Assembly: GCF_050436995.1 (NCBI RefSeq)
Contig: NC_134747.1
Span: 6,889,501-6,953,500, forward strand
DNA length: 64,000 nucleotides
Direction: 5' to 3'
Source of the DNA: Anticarsia gemmatalis
Lineage: Eukaryota > Arthropoda > Insecta > Lepidoptera > Erebidae
Shown piece by piece: positions 13,061 to 27,600 of the stretch. Position 1 is the stretch's first letter. Every line of letters starts with the position of its first letter. Both the position numbers and the translations under genes were made by a program. The notes under the pieces are model-generated. The model saw only the letters and a program-made list of their open reading frames with translations, was not told the origin of the DNA and did no database searches.

Positions 13061-13103
13061 AACTTGCTGAAAACGACACAAGTTGTGTCGTTTTCAGCGA
13101 GTT
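13061..13103. repeat. Near-perfect palindrome, 21-bp arms
   Basis: Arms of 21 bp around a single central G at 13082, with one mismatch. The inner 16 bp (GCTGAAAACGACACAA) are perfect. It could form a cruciform or a long RNA hairpin, or be the remnant of a small foldback element. Confidence 0.8.
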
Positions 13104-15598
13104 GTGTCAATATAAAACCTACAGCTATTGTTCGAGCCATGACAAGAATGTAATGAAACACCGTTAGTAATATATCTAAAAAAAGCTATTTTATAAAATA
13201 CTCATCAATTTGTGAATAATTAATTCAAATAAAATTATTGTATAGATAGTTTTACAATCCTATAAATTTTTGCTATCTGTAGTAATCTAAGAATTTATGC
13301 ATCAAAGTAAACGCAATGTAAAATAATTATAGCTGCCTTCATAGGCGCACATGTATAAAAAAACTCATTTTGGAAACAAAATGGACGGTGTTTAAATGGC
13401 GTTTCTCATATTTGTTAGTGATGTGAGGTATTATGCTTATTTGGGCACTGAATCTCAGTAACGCGAAAGTTACTTAATAAAAATTATTACTGCCGTAATA
13501 CTATTCCAGTAACCGTGACTGTCTTTCATTGATAATTTTTATGGACCTACATTTTTGGAGTATGGTATCCATTTTGTGAACAACTTGTTGTGTGGCGTTT
13601 ATAGTGAGTATTATCTACTTTTATCAAAGTGAAATATTTGCTCGTAATGTAAAAACAGCAACGAACGATTGGTGATGTTGCTGGAAATTGTTAGATTTAA
13701 ATTTGAAATAGGTATGTATTCAATATCGTGTGGTACTATCATTGCAAAATTGTGTGCTCTAGGTGTCCCGCTGAGATTACGCTATGCTCTATTTAAAGTT
13801 TTACCTCTTATTATTTTGTAATTTAGGCTATTAGTTGTACCCAGGCAAGTTCATGTTGTTGTTGCAACAGCTTAACCATATACTATAATCAATTCCAAAA
13901 TACGTCTCCAAGTCTGAATGAAATTGTTCCAGCCATCGTTATTCAATTATGCATATTGATTAAACTTTTCCAAACATTGATAATATGGTACAGATTGGTA
14001 TAATTTAAATATAATTTCGTCATTGCTACTTCTCGTGTTATTAACTATGTATATTTATATTTTGTGTTGTGAGATTTTTTTAAATTATCATTAGGTACTA
14101 CATACTTGCAAAGCAATCTTCAAATCATATGATATTTTTTCTAATTTTTTTCTTGCATAATTTTTGTTGTTAACCTAATATTATTTATTATCCCAATTTA
14201 TCATTAATCATTGCCAATGTAAGGGCTTCTTGATAATCCAGTTATTTATTGTTGTATAAAATGAATGTCCATCAGAATTAAATTATGTCTCATTCAATGT
14301 GTAGGTAGCTATTACTCTTGTTTGATATGGAGTAGTTTTACAAGTACTTATGATTGAATCAGATTTTGGCCGTAGAAGTATTTGAGATTAAATTGTAATG
14401 GTAATATGTTTACCAATTCATAATAGCATTCTTATTTTTAATCTGTTTCAATAATGTATAATATAACATCAGATTTGTTTGTAATTATATTATGAGTGTT
14501 TGGTAGATTCAAGTTATCATTTGTAAGTGATTGGGTGTTATTGAAAATAATGGCAGATATATTTATTCTTCAAGTATTACATCATTGAAGACTATGCTGT
14601 GTAACTAAAAGGGAGAAGTTGTAGCGCTATATGTTTATTGTATTGTCATAAGCGTATAGCTTTTCCCCTTGGTTGTGCAAGCGAGAATCATCACCAGTGA
14701 AGTGGATTTTTGAAGATTATTTATGTTTATAATTATTTGTAGCTACAGTTTATATTGTGTCCAGGTTTTTGTTATTAGATATATAAGAATAATTCTATTT
14801 GTCACTTTACTTTGAGGAGTGTTATAACAAGTACAATTTCACAGATACATACCAAAATATGGTCACAGTTTAATTCATAAAAAAATCTGTATTGTTTGTT
14901 GATATAGTGACAATTAAGTACACTACTGTTTACATTCATCATTTGTATGTTTAAAAATGTAAGATTGTATGCATATTTATTAATAGACAGTTAAGGAGTG
15001 GTTTCTGTATTGTAATTCTGATCAATCAAGTGTTCTTATGTTTTGAACTGCAGTTATAATGGTGATACTTTAATTTTGGCTCTCTTACAAAAATCCTTCG
15101 TTTTGTTACTTAACAATTTTTAATTGATGACATAAAAATTATCTCTCAGCTGCTATCTAAACTTCAATCTAGACACATTAACAATTATAATGAAAGCTTT
15201 TGTTTGACAATTTAGAAAAAAATAATATTTGGTGTCCTTATGTATTTAAAACTTAGTAGCTTAAGAAACAGAGAGATAGACAAATAATACTTATAACAAT
15301 AGTAACTGTTATATACAATACATAAACTCTAATAATCAACTATTTCAAGAGAAGATATAATTAAAAAAAAAAGGTTGTTGCTTTTCTTCAATTTCTTTGC
15401 TGGACTTTTCTCAAATTGGTTTAGCTTTTGTTTTGACCTTAACTAACATTAATATTTTAACAACTGCTGTAAGAAAGATGACAAACACCTTGTCAAAATT
15501 GAAGAAATATTATATTTTGACATTGGCTTTCTTTTCATGTGTTGTAGTTAATTATATTCAATGCTTTATTAACAGGTATTAAAATTTTACAGAGTAAG

Positions 15599-15661
15599 AT
15601 GGACATACCAAACATTCACTGGATTCTTCTTGATGGCAAATTTATCATAATTCACTCTTAA
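15599..15661 (+). promoter_or_regulatory. Upstream ORF before kismet start codon
   Basis: A 20-codon frame (MDIPNIHWILLDGKFIIIHS) stops at 15661, seven bases before the kismet ATG at 15669. If the acceptor at 15592 is used, this is the first ATG of the exon. Such an uORF would be expected to limit or tune translation of the long kismet protein. Transcription of this segment is inferred, not shown. Confidence 0.4.
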
Positions 15662-15668
15662 TAGAGTG

Positions 15669-18600
15669 ATGGACTCATATAATTTATTTGATGATGGAAG
15701 CGGTATGTTGGAAGGACTTACTGATCTTGGTGGATCAGACAGCTTTGCTGGCAGTGCAGCTTCGGGAGTAACTGGAGATAGTAAAGACACCACAGATAAC
15801 AGGTATGAATGTAACAAGATGCTTTTTACAACTGATTTTATTCTATGTGCTCTAATCTAATCTAATATTTTTTTTAGTTACAGGCAACCTTATAGTCAAA
15901 ACAACGTGCCACAGGAGGGATCCATTCAGAAACTGGCTTCCTTTGGGGGACCTGGTGCTGGCATTAATACCAGTGCACAGCCAGTACCAAATCCCGGTGC
16001 TGGACCACCTGCACCTGAATACCATGAATATGGCAGTTATCCTCCACGGCCACGCCTGCCTCAACCGCCTCATGCGCCGCTACATCCATCACACCATGTG
16101 CATCCTTCGCATTCATATCCGGGATACCATCCTGGTCCAGAGCCAATGTATGCCATGCCAGACCAACCAGGTAAGCTATTACTCATTGTTTCTAAGAGGG
16201 ATTCCTATTCCTAAACCTGCATCTAGACAATGTTGTAGAGTCAAATCCTAAACTCTCCTTTATTCTGGGTGGAGATCGTAGCTCAAGAGTGTGATAGCAA
16301 TGGGTAAAAGTGATTTGAGGATTCGGAATATAGGTGTCTTTTCGAATGTAAACATATAATTATGTTAGGAAAAATATTGGAGTGCATGTAATTAAAATAA
16401 TTGTTTTTAATTAAATATTAAGTGCAGAATCTACGACGTTTTTGCGTATCGTTATAATGTATTTAGATCAACAGTTTAAATAAGCGTATTTACGGTTTTA
16501 GGTATTGGGGAAATGGGAGTTTGGTCTGGACCCCCGAGTGCAAACAGATATTCTCCAATAACACCCAGCTACCGACACAGCTATGAACATCAACAAAAAA
16601 TGCACCAATATCCTCCTCAACAGGTATGTGGAAAATTTTATTGTGTGCGTGTTTTCTTTGTCCGAATTTTTTTACTGAGTGCCGTACATTTTTTCGCTCT
16701 AAATGTTACAGCGGTAAGTAGTAGTTAAACTGAAAATATATCGAAAATTAGTCTAAAAAAAGTGTAAAACTCAAATAAAACACCCTTACTATTAGTAGTT
16801 AGTACTCGCCTACAAAAGTCGTAACGTCGCCGACTAAACATCACACACTTGGCCAATATGGCAAAATTGATGTCGGAATATATTTAAGTGGGATTGTGTT
16901 TTTGTTAATAGTTATGTCATTGTTAATATTTCAACATTTTTTTGGAAAAAAAAAAACAATCTTTCTCATAGCATAAGTTTTAAGACTTGAGAGATCTTTA
17001 AATGGAAGCTTTAGGCTAGCTTAAAAAAAGAAAAACTGAATTAGGAGATGGATTTTAGCTTCAGTGAAATATTTAAATTAAATAACCTGAACTAACTTAC
17101 AATGTTATCATAATTATATAAGACAATCACTGTGCAGCTTTTTGTACCTGGGCGCGTACTATACAGTTAGTTGTTTTTCATGACAGGGCGCTGGCTTAGG
17201 GAGTTTGCAAGCACAGAATGGAGCGTATCTGCCAAGGCAACCTCACTTCTCACAGCCTACATCGCAGCAGCTTTATGGACAACAGCAGGTAACCTTTTAT
17301 TTTAAATATGAAAAGTTAAAATTACAAAATAAGTTTATATAAAAACACGTTTATATTAGGAGGTTAGTGGATGTTATATGTGTTGTTGAAATGTTTTATA
17401 ATTACGTTTTCAGAACTATCCTAACTACACTCAGATGCATCCACCAGCCGCATCGAGAATAAGTCAACACCCAACCTATCACCAGCAGATGGACGTAAAT
17501 CCCCATCAATATGGTATACCACATGGTCAACAAAGTCATGCTCCTATACCCCAACATCAGTCTCATCAAAATATGGCTGGCCATACTGGTGGTATGAGCA
17601 CGGGAATTCAAAGCCATCCAAATGTGCATCTTCATCATCCAGGTGCTCCGCCACTGCACCACGTTCCTCGTCAATCGCCAGTGCCCCCATCTTCGGTAGC
17701 TCCTTCTCATTCAGTGCCAGCACAGATGCCATATGCATCACCACATCATTCTGTTTCGATGAACTATCAATCACATCAAATACAGCATCCTTTGGATGTC
17801 AATGTTACAAATCAATACGGCCCTGTTAAACCGACTGGTATGGAAACCGGAAGTCCTCAATATAGGCCACCATTTCCACAGCTTTCACCGCAGATGTCTC
17901 CTAGGGCACAAATATCTCCAAGACAACAGACACAGGCTCAGTTATCTCCTCGACCAGTAATGTCACCTGTAAAGGGTCCAAGCGCTTCACCACACAGTGC
18001 CCGAAATTTGGTGCAATCACCTGTGTCTACGGGCCCTCCGCCCGCTCCGGGACCGTTTGCGTCGCAGAATACTCTGCAAGCCCTAGAACAGATGGTTCTG
18101 CCAGCAGGATCCGAATATCCTTACCAACGTAATCCTTCATCGCCAGCTGTACCACATGTGGTTTCTTCGCCATCACAGTGGAATCAAAGCAAAATGCCTC
18201 CTGCGAGCACAGTGACACAAATTGAGAACAATGACCAACAGAAACCGCCAGAAATGCAAGCCCTGCCGCCTATGAAGCCTGAATTAATTAAAAGTTTATC
18301 TGTAAATGTAACAAACACAGAATCTAAAACAATTGAGAAAATAGAAAATGAAAATGACAGGCCAACTGACAAACTGTCTCGTGCTTATGCTCCACAGTCT
18401 ACTGTCAGTAATACTCCTAAAGAAAATGTACCGAGTATTGCTTCAACCAGCAATTCTCTGACGCAATCGGGCGGCATAAACAGCCCTGCTGTCGAAAATA
18501 TTGACAAACTAGATAAATTATCCGCTATAGGTAATGTTGTTGAAAATACCGACACGCCTTCCAAAAAGGACGACAATAGTGATAATAACGTGCATAAATC

Positions 18601-21600
18601 ATTTAACGTTGAACAAAAAACTGAACCCCAGCAAAATCCCATCGAAAATCCTACCACACAGGATGCAGCAGGACCACCTCCGACAACCCTGCCGCCTTCA
18701 TCCTTGACAAGCACGAATGCTCCGTCAGCTGATCATCAACAACTACGAACTACCCAGCAGATTCATATACCTCCTACGATTCCGAACTCGGGTACAGGTA
18801 GTCAGTATGAAAATTTGCCAAACATGAGCATAAATCGAAGTGCTGGTTATCCAACAGGGAATATACAAACTAGTTCAGCAGCTCTTCCCAACATTATTCC
18901 ACAAGTTATACCACCAAGTCTGTCAACTAGTATTACGTCGTCAGTTCATACAAGCGTAACGCACAGTATGTCTTCTACTTTCCAAACTGGCTCTACTGCT
19001 GTTACAGCAACTGTTCCCAATGTGCAGGCAAATATTTCGCTGCAACATACAAATATAACGAACCCGGTGTCGTCTAGTGTGCCTGTACATAGTTCCCCAA
19101 GTACATTGCCATCTATTCCTCCAGTAGTACAAAACAATATGCAGCCGAGTATACCTAATGTTCCTAGTCCTTTGGCAGCAATGGGTTCACAGAATGTACC
19201 AGCAAATATGCCAAATGTTCCAGTTGGCCATCCTATGAGTGTTCAAAACATGCATCCATCTATGCCTCCAAATCAACCTAACATTATCCCAAACATGCCG
19301 CATAATATAAATCCGAGCATGATGATGATGGGGCCGACTCCATTGCCACATCCTAATATGCCTAACATGTATCCAGCATCTCATCATCAAGAAAGAATGT
19401 CTTTGCAACAGCAAATTCAAGAAATATATTGCTTGCCACCTTCCAACGAAAATCAAGAAAAGGTTAGATGTTTGCAAGAAAGGCTAGCACTGCTCCAGCA
19501 ACATGAGTCTAACGATAAATGTAATGGCGGTCCCAACTGTACCCTTCAAAACCCCCTTTATGGAACAAAAATGGTAGAGAGTCCTCAAGTAACTAGTACC
19601 ACAGGTCGTGGTCGAGGAAAAGGGCCAGCTAAACCTAGGAAACCTCGAGCCAAAAAGGAAAAGAATATACCTTCAGCGCAACCTTTAGACCAACTACCCG
19701 TTTCTGAAGATTGCGTTACCGCTGGGACAGGAATACAAAGTAATTCTGAACTGGATTTAGATTTAAGTGAAGAGATTACTAACTTAGATAGCAGTGCGAT
19801 TTCTGTTGATGATTTGAATGGCGGTAAAGTAAGGAAACAACGAGGACCGCGCAAAAATAAAGAGCGTAAACCGCGAACCCCAAAAGAACCAAAACTTAAA
19901 GAATTAGGCGATAAACCAGTGAAAGAACGTAAGAAGCGTGAACCCAGGGACCCGAATGCCCCAAAAAGAAAAAGAAACTCTAAAAAAGATGCTTTAGAAA
20001 TTCAAGCAGATACTACTACCAACACTTATGAAATATTAGACAGCGATAAGGATACTAAACCTAGTGAACTATCCATGAGCCAAAATATTTCAAATCTAGA
20101 AACGCCAAATGTTACTAAAACTTCACAAGATCTCAGCTTAGACGATAGTAATGTCACAGACTTTGATGATATTCCTGTTTCAAAAATTGCTATTAAGGAC
20201 TTGCTAGAAGAAGCAGAAGCAAAGCGAGAACAAGGAGAAAAAGATGATGACATGGATTCAATATGTCAGAAAAGAAAATCTTCTAAGAAAAGAGCGTCTG
20301 CTGGCGGTAGTTGCAAAAAAATTACATTAAAGAAACCGATAGGTGGCGGCAGAAGAAGAAAACGCGGTGGACTAATTCCAGATTCTGATGGTGAACCGGA
20401 TGACATGATGTCTACTCCTCCGCCATCTCCACCACCGGAAGGAGACGATAGTTTAAAAAGGCGTTCTGCTAGAAACACACAACGTAAAAAGTACACTGAT
20501 GACGTCATGTTGCGTTTATCTGATGACGAGTTCACGTTGGCCGCCCCTAGACCTGAAAAAGAACCTAAGTCTGAAGATTTAGATACAAGAGAAATTACTA
20601 GACCAGAGGGGGGTATGCCTAAACCAAACTATATATACGTCAATACAACAGAGGAAGATGCTATGATAGTTCAACATGTGTTGGCATCACGTATGGGCAA
20701 AAGAGAATTTAAAAACGAACCTGTGCCTATAGATATCATACCAAAAGTAGAAGGTGAGGATAATGCGCCAGTGCCAGATGTGTCTAATAATGAACCGCAG
20801 GCTTCTGCTGCTATTACTGAAGACGTGGAGACAGTCGTTAATGATGAAGACAGTAAGGAAGTCAAAGAAGAAATTAAAGATGTACCAGAAACTGAAAGCA
20901 AAATTATAGAACCTTGTCAAGAAATACCGAAATTAGAAAGCAATACTGAAATCGATAAAGAAAATACTGAAGTGAAAAACAAGAAACCTATCATGGTCGA
21001 TGTTGAAGAATATTTTGTAAAATATAGGAATTTCTCATATCTTCACTGTGAATGGAAAACTGAGGAAGAATTATATAAAGGCGATAAACGGATTTACTCT
21101 AAAATTAAGAGGTTTAAACAAAAACAAGCTCAGCAAATGAACATCTTTGAGTTATTAGATGATGAACCATTTAATCCAGATTATGTAGAAGTGGAGAGAA
21201 TTCTTGATATGTCAGAAAATCAAGATCCCGCTAACAACACTGTAGTTAAGCATTACTTAGTTAAGTGGAAAAGTTTGCAATACGAAGATAGTACATGGGA
21301 ACTAGAAGAAGATATTGATGTAGATAAAATCAGGCAATATAAAACATTTAGTGAAATCCCACCTAAAGAAAAATGGAAGTTTAAGAAAAGGCCTTCTGCT
21401 GATCAGTGGGTTCAGCTAAAGGAATCACCCCTGTACAAAGGTGGTAATACGTTAAGACCGTATCAACTGGAAGGACTCAATTGGTTGCTGTTCTCCTGGC
21501 ACAATAATCGTAACTGCATACTAGCGGATGAAATGGGATTAGGCAAAACCATACAGAGCTTAACATTTGTAAACTCTGTTTGGGAATACGGTATACGAGG

Positions 21601-24600
21601 GCCTTTTTTAATTATAGCGCCTCTCTCAACTATTCCGAACTGGCAAAGAGAATTTGAAGGGTGGACGGAAATGAATGTAGTTGTTTACCACGGATCACAA
21701 CAGAGCAAAAGTATGTTGCAGGAGTATGAATTTTACTATAAAAATGAGCAAGGTGAACCCATTAAAGAAATAACTAAATTCAATGTACTTATAACGACTT
21801 TTGAAATAATCGTCACAGACTTTCAGGAACTAAAATCATTTAATTGGCGAATATGTGTGATTGATGAGGCACACAGACTTAAGAATCGCAATTGTAAGCT
21901 GTTAGAAGGATTACGACAGCTCCATTTAGAGCATAGGGTCTTGTTATCTGGAACGCCGTTACAGAATAACGTTAATGAGTTATTTTCATTACTTAACTTC
22001 TTAGAACCCTCACAATTCTCAAGCAGTGATGCGTTCTTGAATGAATTCGGACAACTTAAAACCGAGTCTGAAGTTGTGAAACTGCAAGCGCTTTTGAAAC
22101 CTATGATGTTAAGGAGACTGAAAGAAGACGTTGAGAAAACGTTAGCTCCTAAAGAAGAAACTATTATTGAAGTGGAGTTAACTAATATTCAGAAAAAGTA
22201 TTACAGAGCAATACTAGAGAGAAACTTTAGTTTCTTGCAAAAAGGAATTGCATCTGCAGCTAACATTCCTAATTTAATGAACACTATGATGGAATTGAGA
22301 AAATGTTGTATTCACCCTTATTTGCTCAATGGAGCAGAAGATCAGATTCAGTTTGACTATAAACAAGCTAATGGAGAAGATAAAGAAGCTTATTACAAAG
22401 CTCTCATTGATTCATCAGGCAAAATGGTGTTAGTAGATAAATTGCTTCCTAAACTAAAAGCTGGTGGTCATCGTGTTTTGATATTTAGCCAAATGGTTAG
22501 GTGCTTAGATATTTTGGAAGACTATCTTGTATTCAGAAAATACCCTTATGAAAGAATTGATGGGCGCATAAGAGGTAATTTAAGACAAGAAGCAATAGAT
22601 AGATTTTCCAAACCAGACTCTGATCGATTTGTATTTTTGTTATGCACGAAAGCAGGTGGTCTAGGAATTAATTTAACAGCTGCCGATACGGTAATCATTT
22701 ATGATAGCGACTGGAATCCACAGAATGATTTACAAGCGCAAGCTCGTTGTCATCGGATTGGTCAACAAAAGATGGTTAAAATCTACAGGTTAATATGCCG
22801 TAATACATATGAAAGAGAAATGTTCGATAAGGCCTCATTAAAGTTAGGTCTCGATAAGGCAATATTGCAAAGTATGAACACAACTCAAGGAAAAGAGACA
22901 GGTCTAAAGCAACTATCCAAGAAAGAAATTGAGGATTTGCTAAAGAAAGGTGCATATGGAGCAGTTATGGACGAAGATAATGCTGGTGACAAATTTTGTG
23001 AAGAAGACATTGAAATGATCTTGGCACGACGAACACAAGTTATACAAATGGAGTCAGAGAAAGGTTCGACATTTTCTAAGGCTAGTTTTGCAGCTGCGGA
23101 CCAAAGATCTGATATTGATATTAGAGATCCAGACTTCTGGAATAAATGGGCTAAAAAGGCTGAAATTGATACTACGGAAAAAAAAGAAGATGAAGATTTA
23201 ATAGTGACAGAGCCTAGAAAGCGCACCGTCATCAAACGATACGGCCACGATGACGGTCCTATGGAGATGTCTGATATGGAAGTGACGCCAGACTCCGATG
23301 AGGATGAAGAAGGTGATGTTTAATCATATTTAAAAACATGACTTTTATATTCAAAGCAAACAAATAAAACATTCAACGACAATGTCTTATTTTTTAGGTA
23401 TAAGCCTACGAAGTAAGAGGAAAAAAGAAAAACTCGGCAAAAAGGGAAGAAGATATGCTAGCGATGACTACATACCTCGACACGAAGGTGTTCCAATAGA
23501 CGAAGAAGTGGTGTATGGATCTTGGACGCGATCTGAATGTTTCAAGATTGAAAGAGGTCTACTGACATTTGGGTTAGTAAGGGTGCTGTCTACTTATCAT
23601 TGGATTTTGCAATTCAAATGGATTCAATAACCCTACAAAGTGCCCCATTTGCATTATAGTATTTGTCCAAACACGCGCTAGTATAAACGTGAGTTTTTAT
23701 TTAAAACGCCATTACAAAATGAAATGACTTAATCATAGTATTATTTTACAGATGGGCACGATGGGAAGAAATAGTAGAAAAAAATCAGTTTAGGAAGGGC
23801 TGGACGATTCCAGTTATCGAAGATTGTGCTCGAGTAATCGTAAGTAAACTTTCTAATAAGTCACATTAGTTGCTTTTGATTTAAATTTCGTCAAAGATAC
23901 TATAATGATGATTTGCCATGCTAATACTGAGAGCGTTTGAGACGTTCACTGAGTGGAATATATCATACTGACTGCTTTTATTTGAGATAACTTAAGCATA
24001 TATTTTGAGGTTTTATGTGTTTCAATGTGTATTATAATAAATTACAGGTATTATATTGTCTACGGCATTACAAAGGCGATGAAAAAATAAGGAATTTTAT
24101 ATGGGACCTTATAGAACCTTGTGAAAATGGTGAAGTAACTATATCTAGGAATCATAGTGGGCTTCATAACCCCGTGCCTCGAGGTCGAAATGCAAAGAAG
24201 AAAAACAGGCCTAAAGACTTGCCTAAACCGAATGATCTTCAAAAGTGGGAGGACTCTAATCATTGGAGTTCTACTGACAAATATGACTGTGAGACTTACT
24301 TGGAAAACAGTTACAAAAAACATTTATTCAGACATGCCAATAAGTAAGTTTTATCTGTAGTCCTCTAAATAGTATGTATTTTCTCCTGTAGTACATGGTA
24401 GTGCGTATTACCATGTAGCTTAGTCGCTAAATATTATTTTTTTTCAGTAAACTTATTGATTCTGTTTATTCTCTTTAAGGGTTCTGTTGAGAGTCCGCAT
24501 GATGTATTATATAAAACATGAAGTAATCGGAGATTATGCAACTCAAATAGAAAGTGGACTTCATGCCAGGTAAATATTTTTTTCCTCAGTATGTTATTAT

Positions 24601-27600
24601 TCATGTAATCTTACTAATATTACAAATGTGACCGCTTGGATACTTATTACTCAATTAAGCCAAAACTACTGAACGGATTTTGATGAAATATGGTATTCAG
24701 ATGTTTTATATTCTGGATTAATACATCTGGTACTTATTCTTGGAAATCTTTCACGCGGTCGAATCACAGGCAGAAGAATAACATGATATGTAAAATATCT
24801 CTGATTTTAAATATTTTTAAATTTTAAATATATAAATAAACGGGCGGGTCGCCTCTTAGAAGCAAACTTGTATTACGATCCTCTTTAGACGATAGCGATG
24901 ACTAGTAGATACCTACTTATATTGTTTTGTAGTAGACAATGTAGACATGTTGTATTAATTTAATTATATTTTCAGTTCTTTGGGTATGCGAGTACCGCGA
25001 GGCGTGGACAGTACACCTCCGCGATTGTGGTGGGATAGTGAGTGCGACGTGTCGCTGTTAGTAGGAACCTACGTCCATGGCTACGAAAACTATTTGGCGA
25101 TGCGATCGGATCCACAACTTTGCTTCGTAGACAAGTTGGGTCCACCCGATGATGCAGAATGTACCGATATCAAGTGAGTGTGATATTTAATTTACTATAA
25201 ATGTAAAAAAAAAATTACTTTCATCGTGGTACGTGCGGTAGTGGATCATCGGACTGTCACTCTGAGTCTCGGGTTCGATTCTCGATCGGTCAGTCTTTTC
25301 TTTTAAAATATTTTTTAATCGGTTCATACATTTTTAAATAGCGAAACAAAAATCGCGTCTTCATATTTTTATCGCAAATGGCTCAAATTAGCGCGCACAA
25401 AACCAAAATTCCAAAAATTTGTTTAACGAAATCCACCTTTTTTTACATCTATACGTACGTAAAATAATGGATAGGAACGAAAGTGGTGTGACCCGTTGTC
25501 CGTGTGTGCAGGAGCGAGGAGCGCAAAGTGCGCGGCAGCGTGGCGGGCGACGAGGACTGCACGGACGACGTGTCGAGCGGCGCCGGCGCCACGTCGCCCG
25601 CCGCGTCGCCGCGCCCCGACGACGACTCCACGCAGAGCAGCGGCGGCGGCCACCTGTGGCCCTCCATGCAGGACCTCAACACGCGCTTGCGCCGCCTCAT
25701 CACCGCCTACCAGCGGAACTACAAGCGCGAGGAGCTCAAGCTGCAGCAGCGGGCCAAGGTGCGCCACGAGGCCGGCGGACGCCGCGCGCCTACCGACCCG
25801 TCGGGACGTCGCGGGTTCGATGCCCGCACGGGACGACTGTGTGTGCGATCCACTATTAATAGTTTCGGGTCCGGTTGTGCTTTGCGTCCGTTGTTCCCCG
25901 CTACACGAGATTAATTCTTAATGCGAGAGTTGTCTTTTATATAAAACAAAAAAACAGGTGTCTTTTTTCTTGCGGTTTATTAAAGCAAATAATCTTACAG
26001 ATGGAACGAAGAGAGCGAATGGATCAACTGGCGAGAGATGAAGTTTCGCAGTGGCGCTGGACTCGAGCCGACGAAGAGGCTTTTCGACGTACGGTCGCAT
26101 CTTATGGAGTGGAATTCGATCCGACTACGAAGAGCCTTCGTTGGAGTCGTTTCAGAACGTTGGCTCGTTTGGACTCCAAAAGCGATGACGCTTTAACCGA
26201 TTACTTGAAGGCTTTCATGGCTATGTGTAAACGTCAATGTGGATTGTCCGTGGGTGAAGCCGAGTTGCCCACTCGAGCAGATCTAAAAGCTGAGCCTATT
26301 GGAGAAGATAGAGCCATTGCTACTCTCGAAAGGTAAATATAATTCAAAATTATCTTTGTTTACGGTAAATTTACGTTACTTTACAGTTTTATTGTATTAA
26401 TAAATATTAGTATCTTATAGTAAAATATTTTTTGTCGTATAGAATCGACCTGCTACGAGTTTTACGTGAAGAAGTCGCCCCACACCCTGCGCTCGATACC
26501 AGACTTGCGCTGTGCGAGCGTTCACCAGACACGCCACCATGGTGGCAACCTGCTCGACATGACAAGTTATTAGTCCTGGGCGTATGCAAGTAAGTAATTA
26601 AGCAATTATCATACTGAGCCCACGATTATAGAAGGATACATGTGGCGGGCATAGTCGCAGATTAGATTTATAGTGTAAAAAATGGTGATAATAAGTCTAA
26701 ATCCTCTGATCCCATCTAATGCATTTCCGTCTATCAGAGAAAGATTTTTCAAAATATTAGAAAAATAATAACTTACGTAAATAAAAGATAATTTTATTCC
26801 TATAAATTATATTAATTGAATTCCAAACGGACGATGTAACTAAAGTGAGACGCTTTATTAAATCTGACTATCGGTCAACAGGCACGGATTAGGGGATACA
26901 TACAGCAAGCTGTTCTGCGACCCGAAAATGCCTTTCGCCGACTGCGCCAGCAAGTGGTACTCAGGTCACAAGACCGGGAGCGGAAGCAGGAGCGGCGACG
27001 CCCAGAAGATATCGTCGGACGAGGAGGAGGGCGGCGCGGCGGCCGACGACGCGGCCGAGTCCCGCGTGGCGCTGCGCCGCAGCAAGCGCACGTCGGCGCC
27101 CGAGCGCGACCCCGACACGGACGCGCTGTCCGAGCTCGAGACGCTCGCCAAGCTCGGGCGCTGCGACGAGGCGCCGCCGCCCGAGCGCTGGTTCGGCGAG
27201 CGCGCGCTGGAGACGCGCCTGCACCACATCGCGCACGCCGTGCAGAACCGCGAGTGGCCCGCCGCCGCCGCCAAGCCCGACGCGCCCGACGAGCGCAAGC
27301 ACGCGCAGAAGCGCCACATCGCCATCGACGTGGAGACGGACCGCGCCAAGCTGCACGCGCTGCTGTCGTCGCCGGCCGAGCAGCCGCCGCCCGCGCACCA
27401 GCGCGTGGGCGCGTCGCCGGCGCCGGCCGCGCCCGCCGCGCCCGTGGACCTGTCGGCGCCGCTCGACCTCAGCGACGCGCTGGACTTCAGCCGCCGCGCG
27501 CCGCCCGCCGAGCCGCCGCCCGCGCCGCGCTCGCGCCTCGACGACACGCTGTCGCGCCTCATGAAGCGCAAGAACGTGGTCAGTACCCCTCCACGCGTCG

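Larger units (their letters stand above)
12457..15598. other. Divergent WDR82/kismet 5' region
   Basis: Should hold the WDR82 promoter and the promoter plus non-coding 5' exon(s) of kismet. No coding exon was found. Two strong hairpins lie at 12989-13024 and 13061-13103. Near 12680-12700 GTGTCCCC-type units are duplicated. The stretch 13100-15590 is AT-rich with no recognisable repeat family. A possible splice acceptor (ATTTTACAG) at 15584-15592 would start the exon with the kismet start codon. Confidence 0.45.
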
